From assembly GCA_002305685.1 (NCBI GenBank), contig DBQB01000057.1, forward strand, positions 1 to 36,286: DNA of 36,286 nucleotides, given 5' to 3'. This document shows positions 1 through 7,679 of this stretch, in pieces (position 1 is the stretch's first letter; every line of letters starts with the position of its first letter). The notes below the pieces were generated by a model. The model had not been told where the DNA came from, did no database searches, and saw only the letters and a list, made by a program, of their open reading frames with translations. The stretch is from Ruminococcaceae bacterium UBA1405. Lineage in GTDB: Bacteria > Bacillota > Clostridia > Oscillospirales > Ruminococcaceae. Made by a program: the position numbers and the translations under genes.

Positions 1-86
1 CTACCTAGAAGGGAGCATATCAAACCACCCTTTGGGATAGCCTTATATATTTATGAAAGCCAATCAAACCAGAAAACAATCCTGAC

Positions 87-638
87 TTACTCCACAGGCC
101 AAAGATTTTCGGTATTTACATCCACAGGGACAATCTCCCCTCGCTCCAGCTTTTGCAGCGCTGTAAAGAGAAAGCGCTGGGCTAAGCTGGGGGTGAGCAC
201 CGCTTCCTTTGCCTGTTCCAGAGGATACCACTGGGCCTTGTCCACCTCGGCAGTCATATGGCTCAGATCATCATCCTCCACCACCGTCAAAAAATGAAGC
301 ATCAGGGTATTGGATGGGGCAAAGTAGGTGCTCTTGACAAAAGCCATCTGCACCACCTTGAGGCCGACTTCCTCCTGTACCTCCCGAACCACCGCGTGTT
401 CCGCATTCTCCCCTTTGTTCACATATCCAGCCACCAACACATTACGGTTTCTCCCGTACTGCTGGATCAGCAGCGCTTTCTTGCGGTCAGGAGAGAGCAG
501 CGTTGTGCTCATGGCCGTGCTGAAGATGGGAAAACGATAGGCCTGACAATGGGGGCAATAGGGGATAATCCCCTCCCCTTCCAGCTCCCGGGGAATCAGT
601 TTGGTGCCGCATTCATAGCAGTGGGTCATGGTAGACAT
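87..638 (-). CDS. Nudix hydrolase with N-terminal zinc ribbon
   Basis: This is a Nudix-family pyrophosphohydrolase of 183 residues. Residues 8-31 carry two CxxC pairs (HCYECG and YCPHCQ) forming a zinc ribbon, as in NADH pyrophosphatase-type and related Nudix proteins. A complete Nudix box follows at about residues 71-93: G, five residues, E, seven residues, then REVQEEVGL, including the metal-binding glutamates. Substrate cannot be read from sequence; the NudC-specific SQPWPFPxS element is not seen, so NADH pyrophosphatase is only one option. It begins 8 bases after the speD stop and probably shares its transcript. A purine-rich GAGAAAAGAG abuts the first ATG; the ATG three codons downstream (629) has more usual spacing and may be the true start. 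Confidence 0.88.
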   Translation of the reverse strand: MSTMTHCYECGTKLIPRELEGEGIIPYCPHCQAYRFPIFSTAMSTTLLSPDRKKALLIQQYGRNRNVLVAGYVNKGENAEHAVVREVQEEVGLKVVQMAFVKSTYFAPSNTLMLHFLTVVEDDDLSHMTAEVDKAQWYPLEQAKEAVLTPSLAQRFLFTALQKLERGEIVPVDVNTENLWPVE

Positions 639-646
639 CTCTTTTC

Positions 647-1456
647 TCAGTATATGTTGGTGCCGCTGAAGATTTCGATCATCTCCCGGCGCAGGCTGTC
701 GCTGATCTCCAGGCGCTGTTTGGGCGGAAGCTCATAGACATCGGTGTTAAACAGATAATTTTGCAGCTCGATCTCCTTGATGAGCATCTTGGTGTGAAAG
801 ATATTGGCCTGGTATACGTTGATGTCGATGGCATCATACCGCTGCAGCGTCTTTTTGTCAATAAAGTCCTTGATGGAGGTGATGGAATGGTCCATAAACA
901 GCTTTTTGCCGTTGACGTCTCTGGTAAAACCTCTCACCCGGTAATCGATGGTCATAATATCCGAATCAAAGCTGCCAATCAGATAATCCAGCGCCCGAAG
1001 AGGAGAGATCTCCCCACAGGTGGAGACGTCAATATCCACACGGAAGGTGGCGATGGCATTATCCGGATGGTATTCCGGATAGGTGTGTACCGTCACATGG
1101 CTTTTATCCAGATGACCCACCACCGTCTCCGGCTGAAACCGGATGTTTCCCAGATTGCAGGAAGCATCGATCTTCTCAGCGGGAAACGCCTCCTCACTGA
1201 TCAGGATGGTGACGCTGGCTCCCTGAGGATCATAATCCTGCTTGGAGATGTTCAGCACATGGGCGCCAATCATATCGGTTACCTTGCACAGAATGTTGGT
1301 CAGACGTTCCGAGTTATACTGCTCATCAATATAGGCAATATAATCCTGCTGCTCCCGGCGGCTTTTGGCATAGCAGACATCATAGATATTAAAACTGAGG
1401 GTTTTGGTCAGATTGTTAAAGCCGTACAGCTTCATCTTGTTTTCCAACCCTGTCAT
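647..1456 (-). CDS. speD: S-adenosylmethionine decarboxylase proenzyme
   Basis: SpeD removes the carboxyl group of S-adenosylmethionine to give the aminopropyl donor for spermidine synthesis. The protein (269 residues) matches the long, E. coli-type class rather than the short Bacillus/archaeal class: it opens with KLYGFNNLTKTLSFNIYD and contains LDKSHVTVHTYPE. Autocleavage between Lys118 and Ser119 would turn the serine into the pyruvoyl cofactor. The start used is an ATG preceded by GGGAAAGG with 5 bases of spacing; a GTG lies one codon upstream. No spermidine synthase (speE) is in the window. It follows the methionine block after about 190 bases that hold a likely promoter and a hairpin, so it may be transcribed separately, with the Nudix gene behind it. 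Confidence 0.95.
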   Translation of the reverse strand: MTGLENKMKLYGFNNLTKTLSFNIYDVCYAKSRREQQDYIAYIDEQYNSERLTNILCKVTDMIGAHVLNISKQDYDPQGASVTILISEEAFPAEKIDASCNLGNIRFQPETVVGHLDKSHVTVHTYPEYHPDNAIATFRVDIDVSTCGEISPLRALDYLIGSFDSDIMTIDYRVRGFTRDVNGKKLFMDHSITSIKDFIDKKTLQRYDAIDINVYQANIFHTKMLIKEIELQNYLFNTDVYELPPKQRLEISDSLRREMIEIFSGTNIY

Positions 1457-1510
1457 CACAGCCTTTCCCGTAAAGTCAAAGTTCGCCCGTACACCGGGGA
1501 AAGAGCAAAA

Positions 1511-1550
1511 GAAAACAGCCGTGCGGCATAAACTGTCGAGGCCGTTTTTC
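1511..1550 (-). terminator. Hairpin in the metH-speD gap (terminator or speD leader attenuator)
   Basis: On the minus strand AAAACGGCC can pair with GGCTGTTTT (nine pairs, one G-U) around a loop of about 20 bases, followed by CTTTT. It lies about 100 bases past the metH stop and about 55 bases before speD. Because a promoter-like sequence lies upstream of it (1577-1605), it could end metH transcripts or act as an attenuator in the speD leader. No known riboswitch was recognised. Confidence 0.4.
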
Positions 1551-1576
1551 TTTCCTAGGGTCTGCGTCTCAAAGCA

Positions 1577-1605
1577 GGCGCAGCTGCATCTTTATCATAC
1601 AGGAA
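1577..1605 (-). promoter_or_regulatory. Probable sigma-A promoter for speD
   Basis: Reading the minus strand, TTTACT is followed after exactly 17 bases by TATGAT, matching four of six and five of six positions of the sigma-A consensus. It sits in the gap between metH and speD and would give a leader of roughly 120 bases. Coordinates are good to within a few bases. Confidence 0.45.
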
Positions 1606-1648
1606 AATGGACAAAAAGTAAAGCCGTTGTACACAAATCGCCCGCGGA

Positions 1649-4060
1649 TTACCCCAAAATTTCCCGGGCAATGCTCACCGACTGCTGCGCATCCTTGGCA
1701 TAAAAATCCGCACCGATTTCCTTGGCGTACTCCGGGGTCAATACTGCGCCGCCCACCCAGATTTTACAGTCGCATCCGCTCTCCCGAAGCGCGCGGATGG
1801 TCTGCTCCATGCTGGGAAGGGTGGTGGTCATCAGCGCGGAAAGCCCCACCAGACGCACCTGGTATTTCTGTACAGCCTGTACCACCGCTTCCACCGCCAC
1901 ATCCCGGCCCAGGTCGATGATACGGTATCCATAGTTTTCCAGCACAACCTTGACAATGTTTTTGCCGATATCGTGGATATCCCCTTTGACCGTGGCCAAA
2001 ACGATGGGGCCTTTCTCGGTGGAAGTATCGTTGGCGGGCATACTGGCACGGATCTCCTCAAACGCCATCTTCGCCGCTTCCGCCGCTGCGATCAGCTGGG
2101 GAAGAAAAATCTTTCCGGTCTCATAGAGCTTACCCACCTGGTCCAGAGCCGGGATCAGATCAGCATTGACAATCTCCAGTCCCTGTTTTTGCTCCAGCAG
2201 CCGGCGGCAGCTCTGCCGGGTTTCCTCCCGCAGTCCCTTGAGAATATAATATCCGATCTCTTTCTCCTGCATCGTTACAGCATCTGCTGCCACTGCACCG
2301 GATGCCGTACTTCCCTGCGCGGATTGCTGGGAAAACCGTGCGATATATTCGCCGCTGCCCACATCCGCTCCACTCAGTACATGAAAAGCCGCCACAGCAT
2401 CCATCATCGAAAGGACATTGGGATTGATGATCGGCAGATCCAGCCCGGCCGCCATCGCCGCTGTCAAAAATACCTGGTTGAGCTTTTCCCGGGCAGGCAA
2501 TCCAAAAGAAATGTTAGAAACCCCCAGCACCGTCTTGAGCCCCAGCTGTTCTTTCACCAACCGCACCGCCTTCACCGTCTCCATCGCCAGATCCTGCTCA
2601 GCGCTGGCAGTGAGGGTCAGACAGTCGATATAAACATCCTGGGGCGCAATGCCGTATGCCATCGCCCGATTTTTGATCTTTTCAGCGATCCGAAACCGTT
2701 CCTGAGCGGTGCGGGGGATTCCGTTTTCGTCCAGCGTCAGCCCTACCACAGCACAGCCGTATTTTTTTACCAGCGGCAGCAGCCTGTCCAGCACCTTATC
2801 CTCCCCGTTGACCGAGTTGAGGATGGGTTTTCCGTTATAACACCGCAATCCGGCTTCCGCCGCCTTGGGGTCGGAGGAATCGATCTGCAGCGGCAGGTTG
2901 ATGACGCTTTGCAGCGTCTTGACGGTACGGGCCATCATCTGGGCTTCGTCGATGGAGGGAAGTCCCACATTGACATCCAGAATATCCGCTCCTGCCTCCG
3001 CCTGGTCGATCCCCTGCTTGACGATATAGTCCATATCCCCGTTGGCCAGCGCCTTCTTAAACAGCTTCTTACCGGTAGGATTGATCCGCTCCCCAATCAC
3101 CCGCACCCGGTCGATGGGCACCGTGACGGTATTGGAGCACACTGCGGCGGGAACAGATTGTACCCTTTTCGAAAAATCAGGCGTTTTTCCCTCAACGTTG
3201 CGGCACAGTGACCGGATGGACTGAGGGGTTGTCCCACAGCAGCCGCCCAGCACCGTTACCCCCAGCTCCAGGAAACGGGCCATCTCCTCCCCAAATTGTT
3301 CCGGGGTAATATCGTAGACCGTCTTCCCATCCTGCACCACCGGAAGTCCTGCGTTGGGCTTGACGATCAGCGGCAGCGTGGTCCAGGGAAGCAGCTGTTT
3401 TGCAATCTCATAAATCTGTACCGGCCCCAGGGAACAGTTGATGCCAATGGCATCTGCTCCCAGGCCCTGTAAGGTCAGCGCCATGGCGCTGACGCTGCAC
3501 CCGGTAAAGGTGCGCCCATCCTGCTCAAAACTCATGGTGACAAAAACCGGAAGGTCGCTGTTCTCTTTGGCCGCCAAGAGCGCCGCCTTTGCCTCATAGA
3601 GATCGGTCATCGTCTCGATGGCAATGAGGTCGGCTCCCGCCTTCATCCCGGCCCGCACCTGTTGAGCAAAAAGTTCATAGGCCTGCTCGAAGGAAAGGGT
3701 TCCCATAGGTTCCAGCAGCTCTCCCAGCGGGCCGATATCCAGTCCCACCGCGCCGTCATAAGGTGCCGCCGCTTCCCGGGCAATCTTCACCCCCGCCGTG
3801 ATGACCTCCTCCACCGTATAGGGGGTGCGGGACAGTTTGTGGGCGTTTGCCCCAAAGGTATTGGCATACACCACCTCGGAACCCGCCTCAAAATAGGCGC
3901 TGTGAATCCCTTTGACCACTTCCGGATGCAAAATGTTGAGCGTCTCCGGATTTTGGCCCAACGCAAGCCCGGAAGCCTGCAACATGGTCCCCATACCGCC
4001 GTCCAGCCGTAGCAATCTTTTACTCTGTAATCTGCTGCGAATGTCCACAGGTGATACCAT
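1649..4060 (-). CDS. metH: Cobalamin-dependent methionine synthase lacking the reactivation domain
   Basis: MetH transfers the methyl group of 5-methyltetrahydrofolate via cobalamin to homocysteine. The order is a homocysteine-binding barrel (about 1-290, zinc ligands Cys209 in GINCS and Cys274/275 in GGCCGTTP), a pterin-binding barrel (about 320-580), a cobalamin cap (about 590-680) and a B12-binding Rossmann domain with GDIHDIGKN, where His696 is the expected cobalt ligand. At 803 residues it ends where E. coli MetH (1227) would begin its SAM-binding activation domain; that function is supplied by the preceding gene, which overlaps it by 41 bases. The ATG at 4060 is directly abutted by AGAAAGG, too close for a normal ribosome site. 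The in-frame GTG at 4048 (12 bases of spacing) is an alternative, or translation is coupled to the overlapping gene. Confidence 0.96.
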   Translation of the reverse strand: MVSPVDIRSRLQSKRLLRLDGGMGTMLQASGLALGQNPETLNILHPEVVKGIHSAYFEAGSEVVYANTFGANAHKLSRTPYTVEEVITAGVKIAREAAAPYDGAVGLDIGPLGELLEPMGTLSFEQAYELFAQQVRAGMKAGADLIAIETMTDLYEAKAALLAAKENSDLPVFVTMSFEQDGRTFTGCSVSAMALTLQGLGADAIGINCSLGPVQIYEIAKQLLPWTTLPLIVKPNAGLPVVQDGKTVYDITPEQFGEEMARFLELGVTVLGGCCGTTPQSIRSLCRNVEGKTPDFSKRVQSVPAAVCSNTVTVPIDRVRVIGERINPTGKKLFKKALANGDMDYIVKQGIDQAEAGADILDVNVGLPSIDEAQMMARTVKTLQSVINLPLQIDSSDPKAAEAGLRCYNGKPILNSVNGEDKVLDRLLPLVKKYGCAVVGLTLDENGIPRTAQERFRIAEKIKNRAMAYGIAPQDVYIDCLTLTASAEQDLAMETVKAVRLVKEQLGLKTVLGVSNISFGLPAREKLNQVFLTAAMAAGLDLPIINPNVLSMMDAVAAFHVLSGADVGSGEYIARFSQQSAQGSTASGAVAADAVTMQEKEIGYYILKGLREETRQSCRRLLEQKQGLEIVNADLIPALDQVGKLYETGKIFLPQLIAAAEAAKMAFEEIRASMPANDTSTEKGPIVLATVKGDIHDIGKNIVKVVLENYGYRIIDLGRDVAVEAVVQAVQKYQVRLVGLSALMTTTLPSMEQTIRALRESGCDCKIWVGGAVLTPEYAKEIGADFYAKDAQQSVSIAREILG

Positions 4061-4745
4061 CCTTTCTAAAGGTGCAGTTTTGTTTGTTTTTACAGTTTTG
4101 ACATCCCCGGATACTGCGCCGCTGCCCGGGACGTATCACACCCAAAATCGCCGTCACCGACTTTCTGGGAATCAAGATGAGGGAGGAGGAACAGGTGAGC
4201 CCGATGGTTTTGGCACTTTGCAGCAGACCGGTAATTCCGGGCTGTACCTCGATGGGAAGATCCCCGTATCCACAGCTAAACCGATCGGTCAGATCCCATC
4301 CGGAAGCCTGATAATAAAGGCGCATCTGTTCTTCCAGCGCATCGCACACCTGTTCGATCAGCGCCGTTGCAGCTGCGTCCAGCATCACCGCCTCGGTCAT
4401 GCTGCAGGCTTTGTGGTACTGGATCACCCGCTCCACCTCATAGCCCAGCGTCGCCGCCATCAGCACACAGCGCTCCGAATGTTCCAGATGCATCTGAATA
4501 TCAATGCCGGGAAGGAGAAGGGTTTGAGCCACCTGTACTGCGTCCGCCTGGGGAACGCAGGGATATTCTGCCGCCACAAACCGGGGAGCCGCAGCAGCCT
4601 CCACCAGCGCGGCACACCGCTCCAGCGACTGGACAAGGTCCGGCTCCATCTGCTGGCCCCGATACCCGAGGTACCGCAGCATCTCCTGCCGGTTTACCTT
4701 AATACCAGAAAATTCGACATGAGGATAAAGGGGAATCGCCTGCAT
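4020..4745 (-). CDS. Methionine synthase reactivation protein (separate MetH activation domain)
   Basis: This 241-residue protein resembles the stand-alone activation domain of methionine synthase known from Thermotoga (TM0269 family). That domain binds SAM and remethylates cobalamin that has been oxidised to cob(II)alamin during turnover. Visible family features are the segment DRFSCGYGDLPIEVQPGI near residue 150 and a cysteine-rich C-terminus (CQNCKNKQNCTFRK, then a further Cys), which could bind metal. The start has AAAGGA 11 bases upstream. The gene ends inside metH (41-base overlap), so the two products are probably made together in fixed ratio. Its place between metF and a MetH lacking this domain strongly supports the role. 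Confidence 0.88.
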   Translation of the reverse strand: MQAIPLYPHVEFSGIKVNRQEMLRYLGYRGQQMEPDLVQSLERCAALVEAAAAPRFVAAEYPCVPQADAVQVAQTLLLPGIDIQMHLEHSERCVLMAATLGYEVERVIQYHKACSMTEAVMLDAAATALIEQVCDALEEQMRLYYQASGWDLTDRFSCGYGDLPIEVQPGITGLLQSAKTIGLTCSSSLILIPRKSVTAILGVIRPGQRRSIRGCQNCKNKQNCTFRKDGITCGHSQQITE

Positions 4746-4873
4746 ATTTGATCAAATCCTTTTATAAGCCGTTTCACTGCGTTGCCGGTATCACAAACGG
4801 CATTGCCGCAGTATCCCGCACCGTTTTTATTTTTGAGCAGGCACTTTTCCAAGGAGAAGGCCGGTTCACCGGT

Positions 4874-5749
4874 TTACTGGCGATTGCGGGCATCCACCAG
4901 CGAACGGACGTTGTCACTGATTTTTTTTGCGAGCTCCGGCTTATTCATGGTATACAGATGGATACCATCCACACCGCTGGAGAGCAGGTCCACAATCTGT
5001 TCTGTGGCGTAGGAGATTCCCGCGTCCTGCAACGCCACTGGATCGTTCTCGTATCTAGCCATCATCCGGGCAAACTTTTTGGGCAGGGACGCCCCGCACA
5101 TCGACACCATCCGCTCAATCTGGTTTTTGTTGGTCACCGGCATAATGCCAGCGTGGATGGGAACATGGATATCCGCCACATCACACAGCTCCTGGAACCG
5201 GTAGAAATCCTCGTTGTCAAAAAACAGCTGGGTAATCAGAGAGCTGACCCCAGCATCCACCTTCTGTTTGAGGTGGCGCACATCTTCCCGTAGGCTGCCG
5301 CTCTCCGGATGGCCCTCAGGATAACAGGCGGCACAGATATCAAAATCGCTGTGCTCATGGATGAAAGCAATCAGCTCCCAGGCATAGTGAAAATCGCCGG
5401 GGGAGACAATATCCGGATTGCGGTCCCCGCGAAGGGCCAGGATATTTTCGATTCCCTGGGCCTTCATCAGTTCCAGCATCCCCGCCACCTCACTTTTGCG
5501 GGAATTGATACAGGTGAGATGGGCCACCGCCTCGGTATGATACTCCTGTTTCAGAATCCGGCAGAGATCCACCGTCTTGTTTTGCTGGATGGTGGAACCG
5601 CCTGCCCCATAGGTTACACTGATAAAATCGGGCTGAAGGGCGGTAAGTGGGGCGAAGGTTTTTGCCAGAGAGGCAGAGGAGTAGGTCTTTTTCGGCGGAA
5701 AAATTTCAAAGGAAAAGGTGACCTTTTTTTGTATATCCTTAATTTTCAT
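4874..5749 (-). CDS. metF: 5,10-methylenetetrahydrofolate reductase
   Basis: MetF reduces 5,10-methylene-THF to 5-methyl-THF, the methyl donor used by MetH. The 291-residue protein is the normal length of bacterial MetF and shows the opening FSFEIFPPKK with the conserved Glu, FISVTYGAGGS, and LFFDNEDFYRF; it is a flavin-dependent TIM barrel. The start is clear: GGAAGGAG with 7 bases of spacing before ATG. It heads the methionine block metF - reactivase - metH, with 128 bases to the reactivase gene in which no open gene is seen. No SAM or cobalamin riboswitch was recognised in the 82 bases upstream, so the block may be co-transcribed from mreB or use an unrecognised promoter. Confidence 0.96.
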   Translation of the reverse strand: MKIKDIQKKVTFSFEIFPPKKTYSSASLAKTFAPLTALQPDFISVTYGAGGSTIQQNKTVDLCRILKQEYHTEAVAHLTCINSRKSEVAGMLELMKAQGIENILALRGDRNPDIVSPGDFHYAWELIAFIHEHSDFDICAACYPEGHPESGSLREDVRHLKQKVDAGVSSLITQLFFDNEDFYRFQELCDVADIHVPIHAGIMPVTNKNQIERMVSMCGASLPKKFARMMARYENDPVALQDAGISYATEQIVDLLSSGVDGIHLYTMNKPELAKKISDNVRSLVDARNRQ

Positions 5750-5831
5750 TGATAAACTCCTTCCAGGCAGAAAAGAGGCCGGCGGTCATCCCGCTACCCC
5801 GTTGCACAAGCGATCAGAATCTGTTGGCCGT

Positions 5832-6854
5832 TTAATGGTTATGGGTGGACACCGGGAAAAAGCCATCCTGCAAAACATTTAACAGCTCAAAAGCCTTTAC
5901 CGTCCCCTTCGCCACACATTCAATGGGGTCCTGGGCAAGGGTACATTTGATGTTGGTGCGCTGGGTAATCAGCCGGTCCAGACCGTTGATCATAGCACCG
6001 CCGCCGGTGAGCATCAGTCCATTGACAAAGATATCTCCCACCAGTTCCGGCGGCGTCCGTTCCACCACGCTCTGCACCGACTGGACAATCTGAATGGCCA
6101 GCTCCTGCAATACCGGCATCAGTTCCCGTCTGCTGATGATAAATTTTCTGGGAAGCCCCAGAGAGAGATCCCGCCCTTTGGCTTCCATCTCCATATCCGG
6201 ATCGGAATCCTCCATATATACGGTACCAATCTTTATTTTGATCTCCTCGGCGGTCTTTTCTCCAATCAAAATCCCGCGGCTTTGACGGATGTAGCGGATC
6301 ACGGCCTGATCCATCTTCTGCCCCGCCAGCTTGATGGAGGTCTTGGTGACCACCCCGCTGAGCGAGATGACCGCAATATCGGTGGTGCCTCCGCCGATAT
6401 CCACCACCATCACCCCGTTGGGGATGGAGATATCGATGCCCGCACCCAGTGCTGCCGCCACCGGCTCCTCAATGAGATAAACCTTTCGGGCGCCTGCGGA
6501 TACGGCGGCGTCCACCGCCGCTCTGGCCTCCACCTCGGTAACGCCGGAGGGCACACAAAGCACCACCCGAGGCTTAAACACACTGTTTTTACAGCATTTG
6601 CGCAAAAAATACTGAATCATTTTTTCGGTCATCTCGTAGTTGGAGATTACGCCGTCCTCCAGCGGGTGCACCGCCTGGATGTAGGAAGGGGTTCTTCCAA
6701 TCATCTTGTAGGCCTCGTCTCCCACCGCCAACACTGCATCGGTTCTGGTGTTGACCGCTACCACGGAAGGTTCCTCCAGGATAATCCCCCGCCCGCTCTG
6801 ACAAACCTGCACCGAAGCGGTACCAAGATCGATGCCAATATCTTCAAAAGCCAT
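5832..6854 (-). CDS. mreB: MreB-family actin-like rod-shape protein
   Basis: This is a bacterial actin homologue that polymerises under the membrane and organises the cell wall elongation machinery. At 340 residues it is the usual size. It has the phosphate-1 motif GIDLGTASVQV at residues 7-17, the phosphate-2 motif VVDIGGGTTDIAVISL near 150-165, a hinge-type IEEPVAAALGAG, and the adenosine motif LTGGGAMINGL. AGGAAGG lies 11 bases before the ATG. It is not next to mreC/mreD or min genes as in the classical cluster, so it may be a paralogue (Mbl or MreBH type); sequence alone does not separate these. It follows comF by 93 bases on the same strand. Confidence 0.93.
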   Translation of the reverse strand: MAFEDIGIDLGTASVQVCQSGRGIILEEPSVVAVNTRTDAVLAVGDEAYKMIGRTPSYIQAVHPLEDGVISNYEMTEKMIQYFLRKCCKNSVFKPRVVLCVPSGVTEVEARAAVDAAVSAGARKVYLIEEPVAAALGAGIDISIPNGVMVVDIGGGTTDIAVISLSGVVTKTSIKLAGQKMDQAVIRYIRQSRGILIGEKTAEEIKIKIGTVYMEDSDPDMEMEAKGRDLSLGLPRKFIISRRELMPVLQELAIQIVQSVQSVVERTPPELVGDIFVNGLMLTGGGAMINGLDRLITQRTNIKCTLAQDPIECVAKGTVKAFELLNVLQDGFFPVSTHNH

Positions 6855-6947
6855 TCTTTGTTCATCCTTCCTGATTGTGAAAAAATACCTGTTTGTTCAT
6901 CCCGTCCACAACAATTCTATCTCTGCTTTTTCAGAGAATCCTCCGTC

Positions 6948-7679
6948 TCACTCATCCTCCCGCCGCACCGTGACTGCGGCAACACAGCAGACCACCGCTT
7001 CCGCACCGGCGCTATAGAGCGCCTGCCCACAGCTGCTCAAGGTGGCGCCGGAGGTGGACACATCATCGATCAGCAGCAAACATTTGCCGGAAAGCTCTCC
7101 CTGCACCGCATATACCCCTTCCACATTGAGCAGCCGCTGGTGGTGGGAAAGGGTATGCTGCACCGCGTTTTCCTTGGTCTTAATCAGCACCTGCTCCGAA
7201 AAGGGCAGCTCCAGAATCCCGGCAACCTCCCTTGCCAAAAGCACAGCCTGATTGTAGCCTCTCTCCCGCAGCCGGCTGCGGGAGAGAGGTACCGGCACCA
7301 CCAGATCAATCTGGGAGAGGACCATCTGCTTTTGCAGGGAGCGAGCCATCTCACGTCCCATCCACAGCGCATGACGCTTCTGCCCGTGGAATTTCAGAAG
7401 GGCAATCCCCCGGCGCATGGCGCCGGTATAGTAACAGGGCGCCACCAGCTGCTGATATTGGGGAGAAAAGTGAAAGGTCACTTCGTTTCCCTCGGCAGTG
7501 GTATACCTTTTTCCGCAAAGGCATCTGGCAGCACCTCTGCCGCATTTGGGACAGGCGTCCTCCTCCACAAACGGGAGCTGCTCCCGACACCGCTCACAGA
7601 TTCCGTCAGGAGCGACAATGCCGCATCCGGCACAGCGAGAAGGAAAAATCTGTTCCAGAATCCACTGTATCACCCTCAT
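6948..7679 (-). CDS. comF: ComF family protein (phosphoribosyltransferase-like, DNA uptake)
   Basis: ComF (ComFC type) proteins join an N-terminal zinc finger to a type I phosphoribosyltransferase fold and are needed for DNA uptake in competent bacteria. Residues 16-56 hold several CxxC pairs (CAGC, CERC, CPKC, CLC). The family segment VPVPLSRSRLRERGYNQA is near 127-144 and the PRPP-binding loop LLLIDDVSTSGATL near 202-215. Length (243) is typical. The ATG overlaps the stop of recD2 by four bases, so the two are translationally coupled. No comFA helicase is adjacent. Whether this organism is competent cannot be judged here. Confidence 0.92.
   Translation of the reverse strand: MRVIQWILEQIFPSRCAGCGIVAPDGICERCREQLPFVEEDACPKCGRGAARCLCGKRYTTAEGNEVTFHFSPQYQQLVAPCYYTGAMRRGIALLKFHGQKRHALWMGREMARSLQKQMVLSQIDLVVPVPLSRSRLRERGYNQAVLLAREVAGILELPFSEQVLIKTKENAVQHTLSHHQRLLNVEGVYAVQGELSGKCLLLIDDVSTSGATLSSCGQALYSAGAEAVVCCVAAVTVRREDE

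Noticed and set aside
1..86. Possible terminator after the Nudix gene
   Set aside because: No stem of useful length followed by a T-tract could be found; the sequence is merely AT-rich.
258..737. Open frame of 159 codons on the plus strand opposite the Nudix gene
   Set aside because: It mirrors the coding strand of a recognised gene and its translation has no family features or ribosome site.
1973..3211. Long plus-strand open frame (412 codons) opposite metH
   Set aside because: Antisense shadow of GC-rich codons in a fully recognised MetH; no ribosome site and an unnatural His/Gln/Arg-rich composition.
5750..5831. Possible SAM or cobalamin riboswitch before metF
   Set aside because: Only 82 bases separate mreB and metF, too short for either class, and no conserved core was found.
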